Source of the DNA: Aphanomyces cochlioides
Taxonomy: Eukaryota > Oomycota > Saprolegniomycetes > Saprolegniales > Verrucalvaceae
Assembly: GCA_019828595.1 (NCBI GenBank)
Contig: JAHQRK010000006.1
Coordinates: 2,790,001 to 2,854,000, forward strand
DNA: 64,000 nucleotides
Direction: 5' to 3'
Under the pieces are notes generated by a model. The model did not search any database and had not been told where the DNA came from. It worked only from the letters and a program-made list of their open reading frames with translations. Positions within the stretch are counted from its first letter, which is position 1; every line of letters begins with the position of its first letter. This document shows, in pieces, positions 9,497-18,900 of this stretch. The position numbers and the translations under genes were made by a program.

Positions 9497-9883
9497 ATGG
9501 AGCTGATCAAAGGCATTACATCTGACCATCAGCTAATCGAATTAGCTGACTTATTAAATATTCATTTGGATGGAATTTTAGATTTGGATGAGATCAAAGC
9601 TCACTTGCCAAAAGATAAAACCTTTATCATTCTACTACAGTCGCCTGATGGTGGTACTGGGCATTGGGTTTGCGTTAGTAATGGTCAGTACTTCGATAGC
9701 ATGGGCGAACCTCCGCCAATGATATTTGGTTTGAAAGAATATAATCATAAACAGTATCAATCGACTTATAGAGAATTTTGCGGTATCTGGTGTATGCTCT
9801 GGTTGTACTGCAAACAAAATAATAATCGGATGGACTTATTTGGCCAGTTTATCGATCTGAATAATCGCGATTTTGAGACGTAG
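9497..9883 (+). CDS. Adenain-like (Ulp1-fold) maturation cysteine protease
   Basis: 128 residues, intact. Catalytic residues can be placed: His56 in GTGHWVCV, Asp67 in YFDSMG, a likely oxyanion Gln at 86 or 88 in KQYQSTY, and Cys99 in EFCGIWCML. This order (H, D/E, Q, C) and the paired cysteines of CGxxC match adenovirus protease and the short proteases of polintons and PLVs, which process capsid and core proteins during virion maturation. The gene is divergent from the major capsid gene, with 54 bases between the start codons, so a shared promoter region is likely. Alternative: a cellular Ulp1 fragment, which the size and neighbours argue against. Confidence 0.85.
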   Translation: MELIKGITSDHQLIELADLLNIHLDGILDLDEIKAHLPKDKTFIILLQSPDGGTGHWVCVSNGQYFDSMGEPPPMIFGLKEYNHKQYQSTYREFCGIWCMLWLYCKQNNNRMDLFGQFIDLNNRDFET

Positions 9884-9901
9884 GACAAAAAAATTTATTA
9901 C

Positions 9902-10108
9902 CTAAAATGATTTCTCGAGGCTTGAGTCATCAGAGAATTCTCTCTCTATGCGCTTCAAGCATAGATGACAAGTTCGATAATGAACTTTATCTCGTAGGTA
10001 TTGAATCTGAATTTTTAGTAGCGCATTGGATTCTTTCAATTCTTTCAATTCATATTTGGCATCGCGTAGTTGCTTTTCAATGTACTGTAGGGATATAGAA
10101 TTACCCAT
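9902..10108 (-). CDS. Small coiled-coil protein with CxxC motif
   Basis: 68 residues. Residues 8-45 form a probable coiled coil (IEKQLRDAKYELKELKESN...LKIQIQYLRDK), followed by TCHLCLKRIE, a CxxC that could bind metal. The N-terminal MGNS offers a Gly2 that could be myristoylated, but this is weak. I do not recognise the family. It is seven bases from the downstream end of the next minus-strand gene and ends 18 bases from the protease stop, so it belongs to the PLV gene block. Confidence 0.5.
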   Translation of the reverse strand: MGNSISLQYIEKQLRDAKYELKELKESNALLKIQIQYLRDKVHYRTCHLCLKRIEREFSDDSSLEKSF

Positions 10109-10115
10109 ATTATAT

Positions 10116-10403
10116 TTAAGTCATGATAAAATCAGCGATCCAACCGTTATTATCGAGCTGAGACATCCATTTGAGGTAGCCAGGGTGAATGTCTCTTAGT
10201 TCAGCATATGTAAGGTCCTTGTGCATGCCAAATACGACTTTAACTGCTCCGACTAATTGCATACAGCGACGCTTTGCTTCTGCAGGAAGCCACTTATCGG
10301 CTTTGCCGCTACACAGATATGGGATATACTTAGGATGTTCATCGAGTAAGCTATCAAGCTTCATGTCTTTATGCTTTCCAAAAGATAGAGTATAATCAGC
10401 CAT
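10116..10403 (-). CDS. Protein of two ExoX-C-like (DUF3820-type) repeats
   Basis: 95 residues made of two copies of the motif seen at the C-terminus of exodeoxyribonuclease X-like proteins. Copy 1 (residues 5-30) reads LSFGKHKDMKLDSLLDEHPKYIPYL and copy 2 (about 57-81) VVFGMHKDLTYAELRDIHPGYLKWM, each shown here only as alignment anchors. No nuclease active-site motif is present. Such small domains occur in phages and large DNA viruses, where they may bind DNA or partner proteins. It is the last PLV-like gene before the next transposase, so the right end of the virus is at or just after 10.4 kb. Confidence 0.6.
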   Translation of the reverse strand: MADYTLSFGKHKDMKLDSLLDEHPKYIPYLCSGKADKWLPAEAKRRCMQLVGAVKVVFGMHKDLTYAELRDIHPGYLKWMSQLDNNGWIADFIMT

Positions 10404-10517
10404 ATTGTATACTACTCCGTCCGGCCCAAAACGTCCACATTGAAAATCGTCATGTGTCCACTTTAGATATGGTTGGACAAAAATGGGAACATAGCAATCT
10501 AATTGGTAGAAATTAGA

Positions 10518-11764
10518 TTACGCCTGCAACGAGATGTTGTCAAGACACTTGGAGAGATATGGAACAGCATCCCATTCGATTGACTCGCCAATCTCACAGC
10601 GACGGCGTTTGGAGGCTTTAGAAATGTGTCGCAACGAGTAGTTATTGCCACCATCGCAATTGATTACTTCATGGAGAACGGTTTGAAACGTCAGGAACAC
10701 GTCGTCCAGAACCTGCACAGGTACAGAGTCAAGCGCAATACTCACATTCCTCACAAGATCATCCAGTGACGACGCCTCCATTTGTAGCTGTCGCGACTGA
10801 ATCGCATTGAAGATGCCCAGGTCCAGGATGTTGAGGTCTGGGCTGTTTGGAGGTTGGCTGCCAAACATGATTTCAATTTCACCATCACAATAGGCTGCTT
10901 GAACATCGGCATCCATTTCAATTCGGTGGGGGCTCGCATTATCATGCTGAATCACAATGGTTTGAACGTTTCTGGGAAATTTTGTTCGTATCGCAGGGAG
11001 CACATGGTCAATGAATAGTGCCTTGTACGAGGCAATCGACGCTGCTACGGCTTTGATTTCAGCAGTTCCTGCTGGGCGATTTCGGCTGCCTCTCTTTGCA
11101 GGTACGATGTCGAGAAAAGGCCATATACCAAGTTTACCATCAAAAAGGACTCCATCAACTACGCGAGGTCTTGCTATCGCTGCCAAGAACATGACCTTTG
11201 GTATGAAGCGCGTGTTTCGTGTGGTCAAGTGAGGTGTCTCTTCCCATGGTGCAAGGTAAAACTTGTTTCGGATCTTCTTCACATTGAACCATTTTTCGTC
11301 CAGAAACACGTGATCCATGAGAGCATCGAAGACCAATTGACCGTTCGCAATCGTGGAAAGAGAACGAGCGTATAAGAGGCGCTGCTCTTTATTTGTTTCA
11401 CTCAACTCAGGCTTCAAAGATACGCGTCGCGTTATAAGTTCACCGGCTTTGACACGATCATGAAGTGTGGACTTGGCGAGTCCTAATTTTGATGCCATGG
11501 TGCGTATCGTTGTGCGCTGGTGGTATGGCATGGCAGCGACTTGCTCGCGAAAGGATTCGACTTGTTTGTCGGTGCGTCTTCTTGACTTGCAAACGACCGG
11601 CCCGCCACACCCCGTAGCCAGATTCGTTTGATTGTTCTGGCATTGACACCATGCTTTTTTGCGAGAGATTCTAGGGCGCCGTGTTTGGGTTTACCATTAC
11701 GTGATGTGAGTTACAATTCGGTGAAGATGGCCAACTTGGCGTGCTCGTCAATGTTCTTTCCCAT
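10518..11764 (-). pseudogene. Tc1-like DDD transposase, 5' region broken
   Basis: The main open frame (11531-10518, 337 residues) holds an HTH (MASKLGLAKSTLHDRVKAG) and a DDE-superfamily core: FLDEKWFNVKK (Asp 1), VIQHDNASPH (Asp 2) and NSPDLNILDLGIFNAIQ (Asp 3, so DD-D type). The C-terminus has the family-typical GGNNYSLRHISKA. Upstream, homologous N-terminal sequence continues to an ATG at about 11764 (MGKNIDEHAK) but is broken by an in-frame TAA near 11713 and a one-base shift near 11600. A shortened protein from 11531 keeps the catalytic core but lacks much of the first DNA-binding domain. It directly follows the PLV. Terminal repeats could not be placed. Confidence 0.75.
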
Positions 11765-12032
11765 TGTAAAAATAAAATATGCTAATCTAGAGTATACCAT
11801 CACCAAGCCATACTTCAAATCTGTCTATCTCTGCCGTTTCTACACCAATCGTCAAAATTCAAACAATTATCGAATTGGCTTTGGTTCATCTTGCCATTTT
11901 ATCCAATCATTGGTCTCAAGTATTTTTTCCTGATTTTTTGTGTCGTCCCAAAGTCAAATCGGATTCCCGACGCCAAATATGGCATGCAGTGCAATGAATT
12001 GCGTCGAATTACTATGTGGAAACTGCTGCTCG

Positions 12033-13107
12033 TTAGCCTGCTTCTTCTTCCTCGACGAATCGATCAATCCACGTTCGCAGTTGAATCAAATCAATCGAGA
12101 TTTCAGCATCGGCTACGCCTGCCAAAGACGCTGGAAGATTCACACCAGTGTACACCAATGCCAGTGGAAATACGATCTGCAGTGGCCCTGGACGAGGAGC
12201 TCCAAAGGCCACGTGGGTAACTTGCGCAGGCGGACCACGAAGGCGCAAGATTGCTGTTCGGTTCAGACTTGTGGGAAATATCTTGATGCCGATTGCAACT
12301 TGCACGGAGGTTTCGTCGCTCATCCAACGGGCGAGTTTTGCTCGAAGACGTGGCAGACTGTCGTTCTTGTACGCGATTTCCACGACGACATTTGGAAATG
12401 CAAAGCCACGAGAGGATTGCAAAATAGGCCCACCAACACTCAACCCGACGGGGGTAAGAGCCAAGTCAGCTTCTTGGCCACGATCTTCTCCAATTCTGCA
12501 TGTGGGTCTTCCTATGTAGATACTTCGGCGAAGTCTGATGTCGTTACCAGCCTCACAGATTTGCTCAGTTATGGACGTCTCAATGCGGTCCGCTGTTCGC
12601 TCATTAGTTTCAGTCGGAAGGCTGTAGATGACCACTTGTCCGTTGTCCGTTCCATCTTCAAGCGGCTCGAACGCCCAACGGCGAATGCGCCCTTCGTTGT
12701 GCTGAAGCCAAAACTCAAACTCTTTCCATGTAATGCAAGGACATAAGACGACTGGCTCCCAACTTGGATCGCCATATTCGTCGACGGTTGGCGCATTCGA
12801 GATCGGATCGTCCATAATTTCTTTCAACTTTGTTCTCGCTCTGGCCACATCGTCGACATAAATTTTTTGCTTCGTTTGGCTTGAACCTGAGGCATCTAGT
12901 GGAGGGAGAAGCAATTGATGGGGTACCTTGGGAAGCAATTGATGGGGCCGCTTGAGAGGCAGGTGATGGGAGCGTTGATAAGGATGATCGCGTTGATGAG
13001 ACTGTGTTCTTTGGCTTGCAGTGTCTCTTCTTTGGCTCGTTTGCAAGCATCTTCATCTGGGAAAAAGAGATTGTGCGCTCAAATCTCAAGTTGAAGCATG
13101 AAGCCAA
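12033..13107 (-). pseudogene. Possible Uma2/restriction-endonuclease-like protein, frameshifted
   Basis: The N-terminal frame (13107 to about 12930: a basic region, then a Ser/Pro-rich linker) passes by a shift inside a short repeat to the 337-residue frame ending at 12033. The C-terminal half has QEADLALTP, then FPNVVVEIAYKNDSLP and RLRAKLARWM, a spacing that recalls PD-(D/E)XK nucleases of the Uma2 type (Asp, then E-x-x-x-K). I cannot confirm the fold. The shift lies in a near-duplicate of CCATCAATTGCTTCCC, so slippage is a likely cause. It is divergent from the 13.3-kb gene. Confidence 0.4.
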
Positions 13108-13309
13108 CCTTCGAAATATAATATTTTAAGATGATAAATTTGTGAAAGTTATTCCGAAGGAAGTGTGAACGAGGATATCTTTACAGTTAAATCAAGTGAA
13201 ATTTGACGGTTTAAGTCCTGTAAACCTCACACACTTCCCCTGCAAAACGAAGATATAACGTTATTAAGAGATACATAAATGATGTCAAAATCAAATTTGA
13301 TTTGTCCGA

Positions 13310-14016
13310 ATGTACGCTACTTCCAATACTGTTGCGAAAGCCACCGCCAAATGCACCAATGGCGATTGCACGGTGAAAGTCAATGCTCCTGATGATTTCA
13401 AGGATGTGCTATGCAAGTCATGTCGCAAGATTGATGATGGCTATGGACAAACGATTGATTCGCAAGGGTGGGTCTATCTTCATCGATCTCATTTTGAATT
13501 CATTCGTCGTGCATTTGATGCCAAGAAGTTTGATTACTTTATGCATCTGCTTGAAGGATTTGAACTTGATGATCGTGTTGCTGCGAGAAAGCGAACCCAA
13601 TCGGATGGTTCTACACGTGTTGCTGCGAGAAAGCGAACTCAATCGGATGGTACTATTGGTAGAACCAAAGCATTCAAGACTCCTGAGAGAAGGCAATTTA
13701 GAGCAACCAAGACGAAGATCACCGATGGTGTAATTGAAAAAGTGGCCACATTGGTGTCCCAGAAATTGACAAGTTCCGGATGGGGAAAAGGACCGACGGC
13801 TCCTGAACTGGAACCAGATGAGAACAAGCACCATTCTCAGTGAGTGGAAGCAGCTACACAAGCGATAGTGATCTCCACGACAATCTTGAGACACTCACAC
13901 TGAAGGAGAAATGTCCCTCTACGACCAGCGATGTCCCATTACTTGAAGAATCCAAGCCACGTCGTATGATACGCCAACTGAAATTTGATATGGACTCCGA
14001 TTCTGATGAGCTTTGA
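13310..14016 (+). pseudogene. Unrecognised basic protein with CxxC clusters and a 14-residue tandem repeat
   Basis: The 177-residue open frame starts with two Cys pairs (KCTNGDC and LCKSCRK) that could form a zinc site, then a region with HRSHFEFIRRAFDAKKFDYF. Residues 89-116 are a direct repeat of RVAARKRTQSDG plus two, coded by a 42-base tandem duplication (about 13577-13660). Near 13835 a +1 shift opens a further Ser/Asp-rich tail ending DMDSDSDEL at 14014-14016, which fits better than the short HHSQ ending. The family is unknown to me. It shares a 200-base AT-rich upstream region with the divergent gene at 13107. Confidence 0.4.
13577..13660 (+). repeat. 42-bp tandem duplication, two copies
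   Basis: The unit starts CGTGTTGCTGCGAGAAAGCG and is repeated with three or four changes. It keeps the reading frame and duplicates RVAARKRTQSDG. Confidence 0.8.
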
Positions 14017-15356
14017 TGACGACAGCGATTTCATAATTTCATGTAATACATCTTAATTCATTTTCTATTGCCCCGCGTCAGTGCCCGATATACCTTTGAT
14101 GCAAAATGCTCTGAGGGGTGAGCATTTCGCTTGAGTCGCTCTGTCGTGTGTCGTCTTTAGTGTGTTGTCTCTCAGTGAGTAAATTCGGCTGTCTATTAGC
14201 TCTGGAGTGAAGTAATGTGTTTCATCTAATAGCTACAGGCTGACGTTTAAGAGTGCTTCTCGTTGTTAGAAAGGTCTGTTTAGTCTATTAGCTAATGATG
14301 TTGATTGTGAGTGCTTCTCGTTGTTAGTTGAATTACATCATCTGATAAGGGTGGATGGCCCTCGAGTGCTGCTCGTTGTTAAAGGTCTAATGGAAGTGCC
14401 CAAAGTACCTTTAACAGCTTATACTGTCCAAGTCTTCGGTAGAAGCTGCTCTCAAGAGTAAACTATAATATCGATTATTGACACATTCCTTAGTTTGCAA
14501 CAGCGCCATCGACGCAGTGTTGGGGACAAAATTGTCACTCACGTGGTATTTTCGTCACACTGCTACTCATTGGACGATGAAAGAATGAAAACTCACATGT
14601 GTTGTTTCCAGCCCGCTGGTCAATCTCAACATCTGGACGTCGAGCAGCAAAACTTCTTAGAGCTGTCCCACAGAGAGGATTGATTCATGATGGCCTTGCT
14701 TCATGGACTTCTTTCGCCATCTTGACATCAGCAGGAATCTACGTACATTCGAGCAAGATGTCGAGCAACAACACATAGGAAGGTCCAACAAGATGAGACT
14801 GGGGACTGGGAGTCAAGACGTCAGAGGGACACTTTTTGTACAATCCGACGCGTGGCCCCCACATTAGAACTCCAAAAAGTCGTTGTTGCAAACTTCGACC
14901 AGGCCCTTATTACAAAGAATAGGAGGGATGGAGGTACAGCACAAACGTCAGTGCGATTGTCCGAGCCATATCTTTGATTCATTTTTGAAATACCTTGGGT
15001 GAAGTACCAATACTACGTAATATTAGGATGAACGGCGTTGGCAAGCTATTGCTGTCCTTTGATTTCATGTTACAGTTGTCCTCGAGATGTCTCTTGAGCG
15101 TGCAGTACTTCAGATTGTGCAGGTGTCCAGAGTACTCGGAATTCGATGCTGCTCTTCGATGGAGTCGGCCTGACCTCAATTTGCACTCTTAAAATAATCC
15201 CGCCATCCATCGCGAGGTCTCCACCTGCGGTGCACAGTCTACAGCTCCATCATAGTTTTTTTCGTATTTACAGTTGACAAACGCAAAGAAATAAATCCAA
15301 TCGATACGATGTCGCAGCTCCATTGACCAGACTGCATATGGATGTAATATGGTTAC
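14017..15356. other. No recognisable gene; degenerate repeats
   Basis: Contains three spaced copies of GAGTGCTTCTCGTTGTTAG (14251, 14309, and a variant at 14364) and two copies of GTCTATTAGCT (14191, 14283). Short open frames at 14495-14683 and 14995-15192 show no domain. Probably old transposon debris. Confidence 0.5.
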
Positions 15357-15359
15357 TTA

Positions 15360-15989
15360 GAGCATCCCCACCGCTGCAGGCTACTTTTCGATGGCTATTT
15401 TAGACAAGTCTAGATTCTAGGCAGGCAAAAATAGCTTTTTTGTGTCGATTTCACACCGGTCGTAGTTTCAAGACTTGCTAAAGCCAGCATGCCTTCACCT
15501 GCAGGCATTGTTCATCTCTCGGAGTGCGAGACTCCCTTGGGACAGTCGACAGGACGGATCTCTGGAACGTCCAATTGGAAAGCATATGAAAACGACGCTT
15601 TGGCGTCGGCTTACGCAGTGGCGACTGATCATCATCCAACAGCTTGGCATACATAACGCGCCTAACGTTACGTGGTTCAATCGTACGTTCAATGTTTGGC
15701 TTTTTGCCTGCTCGCGAACCTCCTTTCTTTGACACCGAAGCGGCATGTGCTTGTTTACGCTGAATTTCGAGCCACAAAGCAACCACTGCATCAGTACCGT
15801 CGCTGTCGTACGCAAAGTCCATGTCGTTCTGTCTGGAACTGCAGAATGCTAAATGGATGTCTAATACTAGCATGTCGTTTAGGTTTCTGGCTATTTTCTA
15901 GCCATGGCTAGAATCTAGCATCGAACCGGTGGCAAACCGAAAGGCAAATTTTTGTCACGATACTTGCTAGATTCTAGGTGGCGATGCTC
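15360..15989 (-). mobile_element. PIF/Harbinger deletion derivative, 630 bp, TTA duplication
   Basis: Ends are GAGCATCCCCACC (15360) and GGTGGCGATGCTC (ends 15989), inverted repeats differing at one base, flanked on both sides by TTA (15357-15359 and 15990-15992). A 3-bp TWA duplication is the mark of PIF/Harbinger. Inside, a minus-strand frame (15873-15478, 131 residues) has GKKPNIER...PKRRFHM, like the N-terminal part of Harbinger transposases before the DDE core, which is missing. The element therefore kept the gene's 5' end and lost the rest, a common origin of MITEs. Confidence 0.75.
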
Positions 15990-15992
15990 TTA

Positions 15993-16376
15993 TTAATAGT
16001 CACTCTGTCGTTTGACGAAACTGTCGACAAGGACATTAGGACAGTAAGACTGTACGGTTCGTACGTGACTCTTCTTCCTACACACCTCATCAGAGCACAT
16101 CAAGGACAATAGGAGTGCTTTTCTGCACCTTTCCTAGGTTTAATACTTTACCAGGTTTAGTACTTAGCATACCGAGCAATGATCTCTCACTTGGTAGAGT
16201 TTTGACCGTCTAATGAACTAGTACGTACTAGTACAATGCAGTACGGCAAAGTACACATTGAACTTTGTATCTGCACTGAACCACCTGCCGTTGAGCTTGG
16301 CCTGCGGATTGTGCACAAGATAACAGCTCATAAAGTTTTTCAATATTCACCTTAATCTCAAGCGAATCCAATCCGC
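15993..16376. other. No gene recognised
   Basis: Contains repeated short words (GTACGTACTAGTACAATGCAG and relatives; the same GTACGTACTAGTACAAT word recurs at 17380). Nothing coding was identified. Confidence 0.4.
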
Positions 16377-16581
16377 GCGGCCCTTGTTTGCCTCGCATTC
16401 CTCCTCGTCATGAGTGTGATGTGATCACCGTCGATGCCGCTCGTCCCCCCGCAGCCCAAGCAAACGGCGTGGTTTGGGGGCAGTTGTCGATTTGGCCACC
16501 GTTGTGGGGCCCAACGCACCAAGTGTCGCGTCGCCAAGAAACGGTCTCTTTCGCCGCATGGTTGCAAACTGCGGCAGATAA
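16377..16581 (+). pseudogene. Dead copy of the small secreted cationic protein
   Basis: Across two frames this aligns with the minus-strand gene at 16976-17221: a hydrophobic AALVCLAFLLVMSVM segment in one frame, then PRSPSKRRGLGAVVDLATVV and GPNAPSV in another, ending NCGR-stop at 16579. A frameshift lies between the signal-like segment and the mature part, and the basic C-terminal tail is lost. It is inverted relative to the intact copy. Confidence 0.65.
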
Positions 16582-16975
16582 GGCTTGCTCAGCTGCGCCT
16601 ACTGGTACACAACTTGGATGTGTAAAATTGTTGAGAGTAATAGCATAATGATCGTTCGAATGTATATAACCTTTATTGCGATATATGTGGTCAAAGAGGC
16701 TAAGACAAAAAGTAGATCAAGGAGGTGGGTTGTCACTTCATTGTTGGCGATTTTGACTTCGCGCCCGAATTTCTACGAGGTATCATGTGAGAGCAGTGGT
16801 GTTCGTCACTGCAAGTACTATTAACAACACTCATTCATATTGGTGGTGTCGTTTTGTGTTACTAGCCCTTTGACCGGAAATGACAATGTATTGTTGCATT
16901 ACATGGAAGGCTACGACGGTGGCGAGCAGACAGCGCTTCGGTATTGACCATCGCCGCTCATCACTTGATATCGCC

Positions 16976-17221
16976 TTAGATACCCTTGGCCCTCTTGGCA
17001 GCCTTCTCCTTGCCACGGTTGAGCCATCTTCTGATCCCGCGGCGAATGAGTCCGTTTCTTTCCGGGGCAACTGGTGGCGCGTTCGGTCCCACAACGGTGG
17101 CCAAATCGACGTAGGCTCCGAAACCCCGACGTCTGCTGGGGCTACGCGGGGTGTCAACAGCGTGGGTGAACACCAAGCTCAAGAAGAGAACAAAGGCGAG
17201 GAAAACGAGAGAGGCTCGCAT
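16976..17221 (-). CDS. Small secreted cationic protein
   Basis: 81 residues from the Met at 17221; an upstream Met at 17296 would add 25 residues but would bury the signal. Residues 1-21 (MRASLVFLAFVLFLSLVFTHA) form a clear signal peptide with a likely AxA-like cut near THAVD. The mature part is PRSPSRRRGFGAYVDLATVV, then a Pro-rich turn, then a strongly basic helix RRGIRRWLNRGKEKAAKR. No cysteines. Size, signal and charge resemble small secreted proteins of oomycetes or cationic peptides; the role (effector, antimicrobial, other) is unknown. A dead inverted copy lies 400 bases away, which supports it being a real, duplicated gene. Confidence 0.6.
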   Translation of the reverse strand: MRASLVFLAFVLFLSLVFTHAVDTPRSPSRRRGFGAYVDLATVVGPNAPPVAPERNGLIRRGIRRWLNRGKEKAAKRAKGI

Positions 17222-18030
17222 GGGAAGCGCTTGAGAGAGCAAAATGAAGAATGAAATGCTCAATCGACTCTGGTCTGGAGCACAATCCGCAGGCAAGGCT
17301 CAACAAACAGAAGATCGCAACATTTGACAAGTGTGAAAGAATATGCAGGCGGACTTCTACATTGTTTTGTACTTCAATGTACGTACTAGTACAATTTTGA
17401 TGGATGTGGTAACATTTTAAGTTGGAAAATTCAAGAGCTTTCCGCAATCTCTTCACATTACTCAAACAATATTCTGTCCTTCATCTCTTGTTGAAATGTT
17501 CAATCTTGCTCGCATTTTGCAATGTCGATCCAAGCTCTACCGATGCAATGTACGTACGTTCGTTCACTAAACATGTACGGTGGTGCACCTGGATTTTCAT
17601 CAAATAGCGGATTGTACTCGAAAATGCGTGTAATTGGCATCCTGGTCGTGAAAACCAGTGCAGATCAGCAGGAAAGTAATCAACAAAGCTGCAGTGTAAT
17701 CGATGGCGGCAAATGTGACATACTACAGTGGATCTCTGAAAGAAGGCCTCAAATCTATCGATAGACAATAATATTTAAGACTTTTCGCTCGGAAATTTGT
17801 CTGTCTTCTCCAAGTGTGAAATAAAGGAGCTGAGGTGATTTGCTTGAAAGTGGACACAAGTAACGCAGGATTTGGCTTGGCTTGATTGTCAAGTATCGTG
17901 TCTTAAGAGTATGTTCGCTTCTCACCTGTTCGGTGCGCCCATTGATTAATGGATAGAGCAGGAGGTGTCACTATTGCCGACCAGAGAAAGTATGATATCA
18001 CATTTTGAAATTCCTCCCGTCGTCAATCAA
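17222..18030. other. No gene recognised
   Basis: Short frames only. A GTACGTACTAGTACAAT palindromic word at about 17380 repeats one at 16222. From 17965 a segment GACCAGAGAAAGTATGATATCAC...CCTCCCGTCG resembles one at 19625-19715, so a dispersed repeat begins here. Confidence 0.4.
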
Positions 18031-18033
18031 TCA

Positions 18034-18900
18034 AAACTAGCTGAGCTACCCGGCTTCGCCCGGGGTTTGAAGCGTTTGTTGGTAGGCGAAAGAAATGCTA
18101 GAATTTATTCTTCTAGCTTACGGTTGGTAATCATAGCTGAGTCCCGCTGGGGTGTCTCAGTTACCTCTTCTTAATCCGTACCTAGCCTTCGCCGAGGTTT
18201 TGAGACGGCACAGAATACGATTTCTGAGATATCCCAGATAGTATTGCGAGAGCTTTCTAATTTTCCCAGGATATTTAGAGATATAAATGGATTTCCTCTT
18301 CAATTGATTGTTGCTGTGCTGTAGTTTTTGGTATCTGTGTCTAATAAAAACGTTTTAATTTTCCTCCGTTACCCATTCCTGTCTTCGCCAACACTTTGAT
18401 ATGAAAATCAATCCCCATCTATCTACGCTGAATATGGACAAACCAACAGCAAGCTCTCCAAGCTTTTCCCGGCGAGTCTATAGACATTTCGAGCTAAGCC
18501 TAACATACTCTTTTCATGTGATGTTTGCCCGCACTCCTTCAAAATTCCTCCCATCATTTGCCTATGGATTTCCCCAGGAGAGTATACACTCACCCCTGAC
18601 TTGGGATGGTTTATACGACGACCAATCGGAATTAGTATTGATTAAACCTGATCTGTAAAGTATTTCGTCGTGACAACATCATCCCTCCTGTTATAACAAT
18701 TGTAATCTGACGACGGATGACGACCATCTCAAAATTGATCTGCTGTAATGCTACTGGTTGGTTGAAAGTCAACATTTTGTCTATTGAAAATTTGAACATC
18801 GAAAAAAAGAGTGTGTTTTGTCCAATGTATTTGACGCTACCGGACGGACACCGAAAAGTGCACAGACACACAAACAGACTTTCACCTTTAATTATATAGA
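18034..18900 (+). mobile_element. Candidate non-LTR retrotransposon/SINE remnant
   Basis: The left part holds AACTAGCTGAGCTACCCGG with a CCCGGCTTCGCCCGGG hairpin, and the right part ends CAGACACACAAACAGACTTT, CACC and TTTAATTATATAGATAGA. Head and tail of this kind are familiar from widespread RTE-like or SINE repeats of animals. A second ATATAGATAGA occurs at 18928. No reverse transcriptase frame survives. Assignment is by remembered pattern only and is weak. Confidence 0.3.

Noticed and set aside
9902..10108. Myristoylated virion membrane protein
   Set aside because: Only MGNS at the start suggests it; the rest is a coiled coil, so this is too little to call.
1..10430. A complete virophage or PLV genome
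   Set aside because: The left end is cut by the window, and no polymerase, integrase, helicase or terminal repeats are present.
10430..11960. Terminal inverted repeats of the second Tc1-like element
   Set aside because: GGACAAAAATGGGAA near 10475 and a GACACAAAAAATCAGGAA-like stretch near 11940 are only weakly alike, too weak to set borders.
14017..15356. CRISPR-like array from the spaced 19-base repeats
   Set aside because: Only three imperfect copies, no conserved spacer length or Cas genes, and a eukaryotic setting.
16388..16648. Independent 86-residue gene on the plus strand
   Set aside because: The region is better explained as a frameshifted copy of the secreted cationic protein gene.
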